Positions 7,189 to 16,024 of a DNA stretch of 64,000 bases are shown here, piece after piece (the stretch's first letter is position 1; every line of letters starts with the position of its first letter). The notes below the pieces were generated by a model. That model saw only the letters and a list, made by a program, of their open reading frames with translations. It made no database searches and had not been told where the DNA came from. Made by a program: the position numbers and the translations under genes. Source of the stretch: Clostridium minihomine (GTDB lineage: Bacteria > Bacillota > Clostridia > Oscillospirales > Acutalibacteraceae); the NCBI RefSeq assembly GCF_900240385.1, contig NZ_OEQH01000001.1:620001-684000 (forward strand). The letters run 5' to 3'.

Positions 7189-8442
7189 ATGTTCAGCGAA
7201 ATGATGGATACCATAGGGTTTGTTTCGGGGTTTGATGCCGAGGTTGGGGCCGCTATGGGACAAGAGCTGGCACGCCAGCAAAGAAATCTGGAACTGATTG
7301 CTTCTGAAAATATGGTTTCTCCTGCGGTACTGGCCGCTATGGGAAGCATTCTGACGAATAAGTATGCGGAGGGATATCCGGGCAAACGCTATTATGGTGG
7401 ATGCCAGTGCGTAGACGTGGTCGAGGATATCGCCCGGGAGCGTGCCTGCCGTTTGTTTGGTGCAGAGCATGCCAATGTGCAGCCTCATTCTGGCGCCCAG
7501 GCAAACCTGGCTGTTTATTTTGCATTTTTGCAGCCCGGTGACACGGTTTTGGGTATGAATTTGGCGGAGGGCGGACATCTGACTCACGGTTCTCCTGTAA
7601 ATATGTCCGGCAGCTACTACAATTTTGTGGCTTACGGCGTAGATCCCCAAACCCATCGCATTGATTATGACAAGCTTCAGGAACAGGCCATGCAAGTAAA
7701 GCCCAAAATGATTGTTGCGGGCGCATCGGCTTATCCCCGTGCCATCGATTTCAAGCGCTTCCGTGAAATCAGCGATGCCTGCGGCGCGTATTTGATGGTG
7801 GATATGGCGCACATCGCCGGTCTGGTTGCAGCCGGTTTGCATCAGAATCCGGTGGAGTGGGCAGATTTTGTTACCACCACCACACACAAAACTTTGCGCG
7901 GCCCCCGCGGCGGCATGATTCTGTGCAAAGAAAAGTATGCCAAAGCCATTGACAAGGCGATTTTCCCCGGAACACAGGGCGGCCCCTTAATGCATATTAT
8001 CGCTGCCAAAGCGGTATGCCTTGGGGAAGCGCTTCAGCCGGAGTTTCAGGATTATCAGGCACAAGTGGTGGCAAATGCCAAAGCGTTGGCAGAGGGCCTG
8101 ACAAAGCGCGGAATCAAGCTGGTATCCGGCGGCACCGACAATCATTTGATGCTGGTGGATTTGAGCGGCATGGAGCTGACGGGCAAAGAGCTGGAGCATC
8201 GTTTGGATGAGGTGTATATTACTGCCAACAAGAACACTGTTCCCAACGAGCAGAGAAGCCCCTTTGTGACCAGCGGCGTCCGTTTGGGTACCCCGGCGGT
8301 GACCACCCGCGGCCTGAATGCCGAGGATATGGATATTATTGCGGAATGCATTGCGATTGCCGCCAATGATTTTGAAGGAAATCAGGACAAACTTCGCGCT
8401 ATGGTAGAAGGAATTTGCAGTCGCTATCCTTTGTACCAGTAA
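7189..8442 (+). CDS. glyA: Serine hydroxymethyltransferase
   Basis: It interconverts serine and glycine with transfer of a one-carbon unit to tetrahydrofolate, using PLP. The 417 residues are the usual size. The PLP lysine is K234 in [14 protein letters not shown]. Other family motifs seen are the N-terminal LIASENMVS and SHAG-type [11 protein letters not shown]. The ATG follows GGAGAGAAGG. It is a single gene between its own promoter and a strong terminator. Confidence 0.96.
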   Translation: MFSEMMDTIGFVSGFDAEVGAAMGQELARQQRNLELIASENMVSPAVLAAMGSILTNKYAEGYPGKRYYGGCQCVDVVEDIARERACRLFGAEHANVQPHSGAQANLAVYFAFLQPGDTVLGMNLAEGGHLTHGSPVNMSGSYYNFVAYGVDPQTHRIDYDKLQEQAMQVKPKMIVAGASAYPRAIDFKRFREISDACGAYLMVDMAHIAGLVAAGLHQNPVEWADFVTTTTHKTLRGPRGGMILCKEKYAKAIDKAIFPGTQGGPLMHIIAAKAVCLGEALQPEFQDYQAQVVANAKALAEGLTKRGIKLVSGGTDNHLMLVDLSGMELTGKELEHRLDEVYITANKNTVPNEQRSPFVTSGVRLGTPAVTTRGLNAEDMDIIAECIAIAANDFEGNQDKLRAMVEGICSRYPLYQ

Positions 8443-8488
8443 TCGGAAGTTCGCCTGTTTCATAGAACGTTCGGTTAGTCATTCATTT

Positions 8489-8519
8489 GCGGCGCAGCCA
8501 AAAGCTGCGCCGCCTTTTT
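8489..8519 (+). terminator. Terminator after glyA
   Basis: A perfect GC-rich 10-bp stem (8489-8498 with 8504-8513), a 5-base loop, then T5. It abuts the rarA Shine-Dalgarno at 8521, so rarA probably depends on read-through or on a promoter inside this gap. Confidence 0.8.
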
Positions 8520-8535
8520 GAAAGGAGGAATCTTC

Positions 8536-9804
8536 ATGTCGGCACCTTTGGCGGAACGTCTGCGCCCTCAGTCGCTGGGCGAGGTGGTGGGGCAAAGGCA
8601 CCTGCTGGAACCTGACAGGGCCTTGCGGCGCATCATTGATTCCGGGCAAATTCCCAACATGATTTTTTACGGGCCGTCCGGCGTGGGGAAAACCACTGTA
8701 GCCTCTATTATCGCCAAGCAGACCCGGCGCAAGCTGGTAAAGCTCAATGGAACCACGGCATCCACGGCAGACATCCGTGCGGTAGTGGAATCTTTGGGTA
8801 CGCTTGAAACCATGAACGGTGTGCTTTTGTATCTGGATGAAATTCAGTATTTCAATAAAAAGCAGCAGCAAACGCTTTTAGAGTTCATTGAGAACGGCCA
8901 GATTACACTGATTGCTTCCACAACGGAAAACCCTTATTTTTATGTCTATAACGCGATTTTAAGCCGCTCCACTGTGTTTGAGTTTAAGGCAGTGGAAAAG
9001 GATGAGATTTTGCGGGCGGTGGAGCGTGCTTTTTCCATATTAGAGCAGGAACAAGGGCAACGGTTGATTCGAGAAGAAGGCGTAGATCTGCACATTGCCC
9101 AATCCTGCGGCGGGGATGTGCGCAAGGCAATGAACTCGGCGGAGCTGTGTTTCCTTTCTGCCAAAAGGCAAGGGGAAGATCTTGTGGTGGAGCTTTCGGC
9201 TGCCCGGGAGCTGACCCAGAAAAGCACCATGCGCTATGATAAAGACGGGGACGAGCATTACGATTTATTGTCTGCATTTCAAAAGTCTATGCGGGGTTCT
9301 GACCCCAATGCGGCGGTGCATTATCTGGCTCGTTTGCTTGAGGCCGGGGATTTGCCGTCTGTTTGCCGCCGTCTGTTGGTTTGTGCCAACGAGGATGTCG
9401 GTTTGGCTTGGCCCCAGATTATTCCCATTGTGAAGGCTGCGGTGGATACTGCTTTGCAGGTGGGGCTGCCGGAAGCACGAATTCCGCTGGCTAACGCTGT
9501 GATTTTGGTTTGTCAGGCGCCCAAATCCAATTCTGCCTATCAGGCAATCAATACTGCCATGGCAGATATTCGCGCGGGAAAGACAGGGCCGATTCCGCGC
9601 TGTTTGCAGAATAAGCACTTTGATGGGGCAGATCAAGAGCGAAAAGGGCAGTTCTATTTGTATCCTCATGACCACCCGGATCATTGGGTGAAACAGCAGT
9701 ATTTGCCCGATATTTTGAGCCGTGCGGTGTATTATTCCCCGGGAATGAATAAAACCGAGCAGGCTTTTGAACAATATTGGAAAAACATCAAAATAAAAAA
9801 ATAA
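8536..9804 (+). CDS. rarA: Replication-associated recombination protein A (AAA+ ATPase, MgsA/RarA family)
   Basis: It acts at stalled replication forks and is related to clamp-loader ATPases. The protein has 422 residues. Walker A GPSGVGKTT is at residues 46-54, Walker B LYLDEIQYF around D101-E102, and sensor region TTENPYF follows. The C-terminal half matches the MgsA tetramerisation region (NEDVGLAWP, then YLYPHDHPDHWV). ATG 8536 is chosen over the earlier in-frame ATG at 8518 because AAAGGAGG at 8521-8528 sits eight bases before it. Confidence 0.93.
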   Translation: MSAPLAERLRPQSLGEVVGQRHLLEPDRALRRIIDSGQIPNMIFYGPSGVGKTTVASIIAKQTRRKLVKLNGTTASTADIRAVVESLGTLETMNGVLLYLDEIQYFNKKQQQTLLEFIENGQITLIASTTENPYFYVYNAILSRSTVFEFKAVEKDEILRAVERAFSILEQEQGQRLIREEGVDLHIAQSCGGDVRKAMNSAELCFLSAKRQGEDLVVELSAARELTQKSTMRYDKDGDEHYDLLSAFQKSMRGSDPNAAVHYLARLLEAGDLPSVCRRLLVCANEDVGLAWPQIIPIVKAAVDTALQVGLPEARIPLANAVILVCQAPKSNSAYQAINTAMADIRAGKTGPIPRCLQNKHFDGADQERKGQFYLYPHDHPDHWVKQQYLPDILSRAVYYSPGMNKTEQAFEQYWKNIKIKK

Positions 9805-9814
9805 CCGTTTCCTC

Positions 9815-9843
9815 TTGTATCTTTGCGCGGTTAGTGATATTAT
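9815..9843 (+). promoter_or_regulatory. Putative promoter of the flavin reductase-rubredoxin gene
   Basis: TTGTAT (9815-9820), a 17-base spacer and TATTAT (9838-9843). A TATAAT at 9841-9846 overlaps it, so the exact -10 is uncertain. Confidence 0.4.
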
Positions 9844-9890
9844 AATATATAATTTTGGGCAAATCTATTTTAAGTTGGGAGGGATTTTGG

Positions 9891-10550
9891 TTGGATAGCA
9901 ATATCTTAGCGAGCCTGTCATACGGCGTTTATGCCATTGGGGTAAAAGGGGAGCAAGAGCCTTCTGCTTGTATCGTCAATACGGTCATTCAGGTCACCAA
10001 TACCAATCCACCCATTATTGCCGTCAGTATGCATCATGATAATTATAGTCACGAACGGATCCGGGAAACCGGAATTTTTTCTGTTTCCGTATTTTCAGAG
10101 GATACTTCTGGTGCAGTAATTGGTGCTTTGGGTTTTAACTCTGGCCGCGATGCCAACAAATTGAAAAATGTTCGCCACCGAGTATTGGCCGAGGGCGTTC
10201 CCGTGATCAAAGAAAACTGTTGCTGCTGGTTTTTATGTAAGGTAGTCGGAAGTGCAGAAACAGCAACTCATACCGTGTTTTTGGCCGAAGTGGTTGCCGG
10301 AAGCGAAAAAGTCACCGGTGTTCCGATGAGCTACACTTATTATCATGAGGTTCTGAAGGGGTCAGCCCCAAAGAATGCCCCCACGCATCGAGCGAACCCG
10401 TCAAGCGGTTCCCAATCGGATGCGGGCCGGTTTATTTGCACCGTTTGCGGTTATATTTATAGTGATCCCGATCTTCCGTTTGAAGAATTACCCGAAGATT
10501 GGCTGTGTCCCATTTGTGGGATGCCAAAATCGGTATTTGTACGAAAATAG
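9891..10550 (+). CDS. Flavin reductase-like domain fused to rubredoxin (high-molecular-weight rubredoxin type)
   Basis: This is a 219-residue electron-transfer protein. Residues 1-160 form an FMN-binding flavin reductase domain (opening [11 protein letters not shown], with [17 protein letters not shown]). A linker rich in Ser/Pro/Ala follows. Residues 180-219 are a rubredoxin with C183-X2-C186 and C206-X2-C209. By analogy with acetogen and clostridial Hrb proteins, it probably passes electrons to flavodiiron or rubrerythrin partners in oxygen/peroxide defence; that is inference. The TTG start at 9891 is chosen because GGGAGGG lies seven bases upstream. The spacing between Cys pairs, 19 residues, is shorter than in classical rubredoxin. 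Confidence 0.85.
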   Translation: MDSNILASLSYGVYAIGVKGEQEPSACIVNTVIQVTNTNPPIIAVSMHHDNYSHERIRETGIFSVSVFSEDTSGAVIGALGFNSGRDANKLKNVRHRVLAEGVPVIKENCCCWFLCKVVGSAETATHTVFLAEVVAGSEKVTGVPMSYTYYHEVLKGSAPKNAPTHRANPSSGSQSDAGRFICTVCGYIYSDPDLPFEELPEDWLCPICGMPKSVFVRK

Positions 10551-10560
10551 AAAACCAATT

Positions 10561-10607
10561 AAGCTCAATCTGATGTGCGCTGCACACCGGATGAGCTTTT
10601 ATTTTGG
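10561..10607 (+). terminator. Terminator after the rubredoxin fusion gene
   Basis: A long hairpin: outer stem AAGCTCA with TGAGCTT (10561-10567 and 10592-10598), inner stem GTGC/GCAC, followed by TTTATTTTGG. It lies 11 bases after the stop. Confidence 0.5.
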
Positions 10608-10646
10608 CTTGTCACAGAAAATCAGTGCTGATATACAGCAGATTTG

Positions 10647-10678
10647 GTAGGCTTTTGAAATCAAAGGCCTACTTTTTT
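10647..10678 (+). terminator. Hairpin terminator or attenuator before uraA
   Basis: An 11-bp stem with one G-U pair, starting GTAGGC at 10647 and ending GCCTAC at 10672, is followed by T6. It is 43 bases before the uraA start. It may be a second terminator for the previous gene or an attenuator for uraA. Confidence 0.55.
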
Positions 10679-10720
10679 GAGGCTGTTTTGAGGATATTTT
10701 CAGATTATTAAAGGAAAAGG

Positions 10721-12088
10721 ATGATTCAAGCTATGTCAAAACACATCATTCAAACGCATGAAAGGCCGCCGCTGAAGCAGGCGATTCCACTGAGCATACA
10801 GCATATGTTTGCGATGTTCGGAGCGTCTGTTCTGGTTCCGACTTTATTTGGAATCAACCCCGCAGTGGTCTTGCTGATGAACGGTATTGGTACGTTGTTC
10901 TTCTTTTGGATGACCCAGGGAAAAGCACCGGCCTATCTGGGTTCCAGCTTTGCGTTTATCGGGCCCGCTTTGATTGTAATTGCTCGGTATAAGGACGCGC
11001 CGGGCGGAGGATTTGCTTATGCGCAAGGCGGGTTTGTCGCGGTAGGTATGTTGGTGACAATTTTGGCGCTAATCATCCATAAATTCGGTTCTGATTGGAT
11101 TGATAAGCTGCTTCCCCCAGCAGCCATGGGCCCGATTGTGGCATTGATTGGTCTGGAACTTTCCGGAACAGCAGCCTCTACTGCGGGAATTCTTACCCAG
11201 ACAGAGTATGTGAAAGTGAAAGGGGCCGCAGGGCTGTTCCAGCAGGTTGTTACCGAGGTAGACCCCAAAAATGTAGTTGTATTTTTGGTAACGCTGGGAA
11301 TTGCCGTGTTTGGAAGTATTCTGTTCCGGAATTTCCTGTCGGTCATCCCGATTTTGATTGCCATTATCGGCGGATATTTGTCTGCTTATTTCATCGGCAT
11401 TGTAGATTTTACCCCGGTGCAGCAGGCAAGCCTGTTTTCGCTGCCCCATTTTCAGTTGGCACGCTTTCGTTTGGATGCCATTGTAACCATGCTGCCGGTG
11501 GCTTTGGTTTTGGTTTCGGAGCATATCGGCCATCAGATTGTGACGGGGAAGGTGATTGAAAAGGATCTGCTCAAAGATCCTGGACTGCACCGCTCTTTGA
11601 TGGGTGACGGTATTTCCACCATGGCTTCTGGTATGTTGGGGGCAGTGCCCACCACTACTTATGGGGAAAATATCGGCGTTATGGCAATGACCCGGGTGTA
11701 CAGCGTTTGGGTCATCGGCGGCGCTGCGGTACTTTCGATTGTCAGCTCTTTCATCGGCAAATTCTCAGAACTGATCAGCACAATTCCCGGGCCGGTCATC
11801 GGCGGTATTTCCTTTTTGCTGTACGGCATGATTGGGGCCTCTGGTTTGCGTATTCTGGTGGATTCTAATGTGAATTATGGAAGAAACCGCAATATTATCA
11901 TGACTTCTGTGGTGTTTGTAACGGGTTTGTCCGGTGTAACCCTGAACCTGGGGGCTGTTCAGCTCAAAGGCATGGTTTTGGCCTGTGTGGTTGGCATGAT
12001 GATGGGACTGATATTCCACATTCTGGATCGCTTGCACCTGACCAATGATATGGAAGATGAAATGGAAGAGGCCGCATCGGCAAAATAA
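10721..12088 (+). CDS. uraA: Uracil permease (NCS2 family)
   Basis: It imports uracil with a proton through the membrane. The 455 residues contain about 12-14 hydrophobic segments. Family marks are SIQHMFAMFGASVLVP near the N terminus, AYLGSSFAFIGP, the substrate-site LLPPAAMGPIVALIGLEL and the GAVPTTTYGENIGVMAMT stretch. ATG 10721 follows AAAGGAAAAGG; ATG 10733 is a possible alternative. No pyr genes or clear PyrR leader is adjacent, though a hairpin ends 43 bases upstream. Xanthine permeases are related, but the motifs favour uracil. Confidence 0.9.
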   Translation: MIQAMSKHIIQTHERPPLKQAIPLSIQHMFAMFGASVLVPTLFGINPAVVLLMNGIGTLFFFWMTQGKAPAYLGSSFAFIGPALIVIARYKDAPGGGFAYAQGGFVAVGMLVTILALIIHKFGSDWIDKLLPPAAMGPIVALIGLELSGTAASTAGILTQTEYVKVKGAAGLFQQVVTEVDPKNVVVFLVTLGIAVFGSILFRNFLSVIPILIAIIGGYLSAYFIGIVDFTPVQQASLFSLPHFQLARFRLDAIVTMLPVALVLVSEHIGHQIVTGKVIEKDLLKDPGLHRSLMGDGISTMASGMLGAVPTTTYGENIGVMAMTRVYSVWVIGGAAVLSIVSSFIGKFSELISTIPGPVIGGISFLLYGMIGASGLRILVDSNVNYGRNRNIIMTSVVFVTGLSGVTLNLGAVQLKGMVLACVVGMMMGLIFHILDRLHLTNDMEDEMEEAASAK

Positions 12089-12101
12089 TCTGCTCAAACA
12101 A

Positions 12102-12146
12102 AAACTTCCCTTTTTGCAAAACGGCAAAAAGGGAAGTTTAATTTTT
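12102..12146. terminator. Bidirectional terminator between uraA and the DUF4380-like gene
   Basis: A perfect 16-bp stem (12102-12117 with 12124-12139) and 6-base loop, then AATTTTTT on the plus strand and T5 on the minus strand. It lies between convergent genes. Confidence 0.85.
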
Positions 12147-12148
12147 TG

Positions 12149-13081
12149 TTACATCAGTTCTGCGGCAAAGGCTTCCAGTTCCGATTCATCATCTGGTTTT
12201 GGAATCTGATCAATGCGCTGAAGTGTTAGATTTTCCACATGGCGAACAGAATCTCCCGGTTCAATGTGGTAAAGGGGACTGAGCGTTTCCATCTCTAAAA
12301 AATCCGCATTGACATAGGTTTCATAAGAAGCACCCAAGTCCGGATAAGCGGCATGAACATTGTGAACGTAATGTTTGGTGAACACTACATTTTTTCTCAC
12401 ATAAGCAGCCCATCCGCAATGATTGTTCCAACCCGCTTTAAAAGCGGTATTTACAGAGGGATCCTGCCGCAGTGTGACAAAGCGGTTACCCCAGTGAATT
12501 CTGGGATCGCGCAGGTCAGAGTAAGGCCATAAAATCAGGGAACGGTTGGGCTGCAAAAAATCGCCCGCTGAATTTTGAGGAATAATTTCCATTCCGCCCG
12601 GTGCCAGCATGGTAACTGCCCAAAGTGCCAGAGTTTTGGGTTCCTTAGAACAGTTTTTGGCACTGTGAATCACCATGATATCCGAAGCGTTTTCGTTCAT
12701 CATCACTTCAAAACCAAGCTGCATTTCGTTGTGGCGCTGTTTTGCAGGGGTGAAGCTGACACCGTCCGGCAAAACACCATAAACCACAGGTTCATTGTCT
12801 GGGTAATACGTTTCCGGTGTGCTTTCCGGGCTGAGCCATAACCGATGGCCGCCGTAATTATAAAAGATGGCGTCTTCGCCATACAGCTGGTTAAATTCTT
12901 CGCCGAACGAACGGTATTGCCGTGCCGGATCCGTATACAACATATTTTCGCCGTTTACCAGACCAAAATAAATCAGCCGGGGCCCCACATCAATCGTCAC
13001 CATGACTTCGATGATGCCGTTACTGATATGTACGCACCGCCCGAAATTTTGATATTCTGTTTCTTTAATTTGGATGGCCAA
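12149..13081 (-). CDS. DUF4380-like protein (aldose-epimerase-like fold suspected)
   Basis: A 310-residue cytosolic protein with no signal peptide or membrane segment. The start of the domain (ISNGIIEVMVTIDVGPRLIY) and YNYGGHRLWLSPESTPETYY match what I remember of DUF4380, a family with a mutarotase-like beta-sandwich and no established function. The TTG start at 13081 is preferred to the in-frame start at 13108: AAGGAAGG precedes it with proper spacing. It overlaps the end of tmcAL by 17 bases, so the two are probably translated together. A carbohydrate-binding or epimerase role is only a guess. Confidence 0.75.
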   Translation of the reverse strand: MAIQIKETEYQNFGRCVHISNGIIEVMVTIDVGPRLIYFGLVNGENMLYTDPARQYRSFGEEFNQLYGEDAIFYNYGGHRLWLSPESTPETYYPDNEPVVYGVLPDGVSFTPAKQRHNEMQLGFEVMMNENASDIMVIHSAKNCSKEPKTLALWAVTMLAPGGMEIIPQNSAGDFLQPNRSLILWPYSDLRDPRIHWGNRFVTLRQDPSVNTAFKAGWNNHCGWAAYVRKNVVFTKHYVHNVHAAYPDLGASYETYVNADFLEMETLSPLYHIEPGDSVRHVENLTLQRIDQIPKPDDESELEAFAAELM

Positions 13082-14297
13082 AAAAATCCTTCCTTTCCCA
13101 ATAAGCACAGGTCATTTCCAACCCGCATGGTCCCTTGACTGGGGTACACAGGGCATATAGATCCGTTGCCCTGCATTCGGTTTGAAACATGGCTTTGGCT
13201 TCAGCGTTCAGTGAAGCCACGTCGTTCCAATTGGCAATAATGGGGAGCGTGGCGCTCCGTTTTGCAAAGCGCAAAATCTCCCGTCCTTTTTCATTAAATG
13301 CCAAAATTCTGAGATAAGCCGGGGGCTTTGAGCACTCCTGATTTGTCAGCCCCAGAAAGGCCGCCAATAAAATTCTTCGAATTCTTGCATGGGAATACCG
13401 TTTGGATTTAATGGAAGAAATGAGCTGTTCCAGCGAAACCGAGGTCTTTATGCTATCTTGAATCCGGTTTTCCAGGCCCTCGCTGATGTCTGGCAAATGG
13501 CTCAGCTCCTGTCGGCTCATGGTGCGCAAACGGGCTAAAATGGCTGTTTCAACCGGGTGGAGTGAAGCGGGAGCCCGTCCCTCTTTTAGTTCCCTGCTGA
13601 AGAGATCGGCTGCCGGTTGAGGAACATAGAGCGAAAAAGGTTCCCGGTTGGCTATTTGCCGCCGAATCTGAGAGGCTGAGGCAATGGGTTCCTCGGATAA
13701 AGGCGCTTTTGCATCATGCGGGGCGCCGATTCGTTGAATGGTTTCTGGCCGGATTCGGGAGCCCAGCCGCAAAAGAGCCTTACAATATTCTATTCCTAAA
13801 ATGTTGTTGGGTTCTTTCATCAGATGTGCAGCTGGTGTTCCCAAAAGCTTTGCTATCGCTGCCTGGCGGGCTGCCGCGAATGAAATTCCCAAGCGCAGCT
13901 CTTCTTTTACCGCCGCCTCAAATTCCCGGCTCAAAAGGGTGGCTGCAACGGTTTGCAGCAAACGAATTTCTCCCCATTCGCTGCCAAAAAACAACTTGTC
14001 CACACAACCAAGGGAATCCAGCATGGCCACGGCACCTTCACAGAACCGTTCGGCTCCGGCTGTGCTGAAACCAACCGGCAGTTCCAGAACCAAATCTGCG
14101 CCGCACCGGATGGCCGCCATGGCGCGGGGCCATTTATAAAAGGCCGCCGGCTCCCCCCGCTGAACAAAGTTCCCGCTCATCACCACCACCAAACCGCCCG
14201 GGGAAGACTTCTTGGCCTGAGTCAGCAAAAAGTGGTGTCCGCGGTGAAGGGGATTAAATTCTGCAATGACACCAGAAATCAAGGGTTTATTTGTCAT
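13065..14297 (-). CDS. tmcAL: tRNA(Met) cytidine acetate ligase
   Basis: It makes N4-acetylcytidine at the wobble position of elongator tRNA-Met using acetate and ATP. The 410 residues match the family, formerly YlbM. The N-terminal nucleotidyltransferase motif GVIAEFNPLHRGHHFLL (about 9-25) and VVMSGNFVQRGEPA are diagnostic, and the C-terminal tRNA-binding region is present. AAGGAG precedes ATG 14297 at a long spacing. It diverges from ackA; acetate kinase and this acetate-using ligase share an intergenic region of 126 bases, which may be coincidence. Confidence 0.93.
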   Translation of the reverse strand: MTNKPLISGVIAEFNPLHRGHHFLLTQAKKSSPGGLVVVMSGNFVQRGEPAAFYKWPRAMAAIRCGADLVLELPVGFSTAGAERFCEGAVAMLDSLGCVDKLFFGSEWGEIRLLQTVAATLLSREFEAAVKEELRLGISFAAARQAAIAKLLGTPAAHLMKEPNNILGIEYCKALLRLGSRIRPETIQRIGAPHDAKAPLSEEPIASASQIRRQIANREPFSLYVPQPAADLFSRELKEGRAPASLHPVETAILARLRTMSRQELSHLPDISEGLENRIQDSIKTSVSLEQLISSIKSKRYSHARIRRILLAAFLGLTNQECSKPPAYLRILAFNEKGREILRFAKRSATLPIIANWNDVASLNAEAKAMFQTECRATDLYALCTPVKGPCGLEMTCAYWERKDFFGHPN

Positions 14298-14312
14298 GTT
14301 ATAAAAAACTCC

Positions 14313-14341
14313 TTGAATTAATTGTGAAAATATACTATTAT
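14313..14341 (+). promoter_or_regulatory. Possible promoter of ackA
   Basis: TTGAAT (14313-14318), a 17-base spacer and TATTAT (14336-14341). The region is AT-rich with several other TATA-like boxes, so the assignment is uncertain. Confidence 0.3.
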
Positions 14342-14423
14342 ATACTATGGTTCTATAGTATCGTATTGTGGGAGTAGATTCAAGCTATTTTTACAATATT
14401 CAGAAAAATTAGGAGGGAATCTG

Positions 14424-15632
14424 ATGAAAATTTTGGTCATCAACGCGGGAAGTTCATCCTTAAAATATCAGCTGATTGATATGACCAATGAGGAAGTGCT
14501 GGCAAAGGGAAATTGTGAGCGCATTGGAATTGAAGGAGGCATTTTCGGGCATAAAACTGCTGACGGCCGTGAGAAGAAGCTGACAGTGGAAATGGCCGAC
14601 CATATTGAAGCTTTTATGCAGGTTAAAAATGCACTGATCGATGCTGAAGTCGGTGTAATTAAAGACTTGTCTGAGGTTACCGCAGTGGGCCACCGTGTGG
14701 TACAGGGCGGTATGGAGTTTATGAAGTCTGTCCTGATCGACGAAAAGGTCATGGCAACTGTCGAAAAGCTGATTCCTTTGGCACCGCTGCACAACAGCGT
14801 AAACTTGCAGGGAATTCGCGCTTGCCAGGAGGTTTTCGGTGCTCAGGTGCCTCAGGTTGCTGTGTTTGATACAGCATTCCATTCCACCATGCCCCCCGAA
14901 GCGTATATTTTCCCCATTCCTTATGAGTATTTTGAAAAGTATCAGATCCGCCGTTATGGATTCCACGGTACTTCTCACCGTTTTGTCAGCGAACGCTGCG
15001 CAGAATTGATGGGCAAGCCTATGTCCGAACTCAAGATCATTACCTGCCACTTGGGCAACGGCTCTTCCATTGCCGCTGTGGATCAGGGTAAGGTAATCGA
15101 CACCAGCATGGGCCTGACCCCCTTGGATGGCTTTATGATGGGAACCCGTTCCGGTGCGCTGGATCCTTCGGTTGTCACTTTCCTTCAGGAAAAAGAGAAC
15201 CTGTCTGCCGCTGAGATGAACGACATCTTGAATAAGAAATCCGGCCTTTTGGGTGTTTCCGGTATTTCTAGCGATGACCGCGACATTACAAAGGCAGAAG
15301 AAGAGGGCGATCCCAGAGCGATTTTGGCCCACAAGATTCTGGTGTACCAGATTAAGAAGTTTGTCGGCAGCTATGCAGCAGCGATGAACGGTGTGGATGC
15401 CATTGTGTTTACTGCCGGTTTGGGCGAAAACCAGAGCGATCACCGTCAGAATGTTTGCGATGGCTTGACCTATTTGGGCGTAGAGGTTTCCAGAGAAATC
15501 AACGACCAGATGATTCGCGGCAAGGGCGGAAAGATTTCCACTCCCAATTCCCGCGTACAGGTATTCGTGATTCCCACCAACGAAGAGTTGGTGATTGCCC
15601 GCGATACCAAAGAGATCGTGGGAAACATCTAA
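14424..15632 (+). CDS. ackA: Acetate kinase
   Basis: It interconverts acetyl phosphate and acetate with ATP formation, the energy-yielding end of fermentation. The 402 residues match the family. Motifs seen are VINAGSSSLKYQ at the N terminus, YGFHGTSHRFV with the catalytic His near 180, HLGNGSS (adenosine site) and MGTRSGALDPSVV. AGGAGGG precedes the ATG. No pta gene is adjacent. Confidence 0.97.
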   Translation: MKILVINAGSSSLKYQLIDMTNEEVLAKGNCERIGIEGGIFGHKTADGREKKLTVEMADHIEAFMQVKNALIDAEVGVIKDLSEVTAVGHRVVQGGMEFMKSVLIDEKVMATVEKLIPLAPLHNSVNLQGIRACQEVFGAQVPQVAVFDTAFHSTMPPEAYIFPIPYEYFEKYQIRRYGFHGTSHRFVSERCAELMGKPMSELKIITCHLGNGSSIAAVDQGKVIDTSMGLTPLDGFMMGTRSGALDPSVVTFLQEKENLSAAEMNDILNKKSGLLGVSGISSDDRDITKAEEEGDPRAILAHKILVYQIKKFVGSYAAAMNGVDAIVFTAGLGENQSDHRQNVCDGLTYLGVEVSREINDQMIRGKGGKISTPNSRVQVFVIPTNEELVIARDTKEIVGNI

Positions 15633-15646
15633 TCATTACAACGTAC

Positions 15647-15684
15647 AATAGCGGCGGAGAAAATTTCTCTGCCGCTATTTTTTA
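15647..15684. terminator. Terminator after ackA
   Basis: A 16-bp stem with one G-U pair (15647-15662 with 15664-15679), followed by T6. It lies between convergent genes and contains the stop codon of the minus-strand DUF378 gene. Confidence 0.8.
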
Positions 15685-15881
15685 TTGACAATTTCATTGT
15701 CTCGAAACAGAAGAGAAATGCACCAAACGGCAGACAGCCCCACCAAAGTGTAAATGATTCGGCTGATAATATCTGCCTGCCCCTGAAAAAGCCAAGCCAC
15801 AATATCAAACTGAAAGACGCCGATGGAACCCCAATTGATTCCCCCGATAATCAGAATAATAAAAGCAAGGGTATCCAACAT
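15675..15881 (-). CDS. DUF378 family small membrane protein
   Basis: A 68-residue protein with two membrane segments: LAFIILIIGGINWGSIGVF and IIYTLVGLSAVWCISLLF. The GGINWGSIG motif is the DUF378 signature; the function is unknown. The frame is open to 15935, but ATG 15881 gives the family's normal N terminus (MLDTLAFI) and follows AAAGGA at a somewhat long spacing. The stop lies inside the shared terminator with ackA. Confidence 0.8.
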   Translation of the reverse strand: MLDTLAFIILIIGGINWGSIGVFQFDIVAWLFQGQADIISRIIYTLVGLSAVWCISLLFRDNEIVNKK

Positions 15882-15962
15882 AAAAGCATTTTCCTTTCTT
15901 AAATAATTTGCTTTTTTAGTGTCGTCAATAATCATGTAAATATACGATTTTGAGGATTTACA

Positions 15963-15991
15963 TTGATTCTATAGGAAATATAGCGTACAAT
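15963..15991 (+). promoter_or_regulatory. Promoter of the aldo/keto reductase gene
   Basis: TTGATT (15963-15968), a 17-base spacer and TACAAT (15986-15991), 33 bases before the ATG. Confidence 0.6.
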
Positions 15992-16024
15992 AAAGAATAA
16001 TACCCACAGAAAGGATGATGGGCA

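Noticed and set aside
7033-7887. N-terminal extension of nth on the minus strand (long open frame)
   Set aside because: It runs antisense through glyA and its promoter. The normal endonuclease III start at 7032 has a Shine-Dalgarno and gives family length.
14460-15443. 327-codon ORF antisense to ackA
   Set aside because: It mirrors codon bias of a strong sense gene, with no family features and no Shine-Dalgarno.
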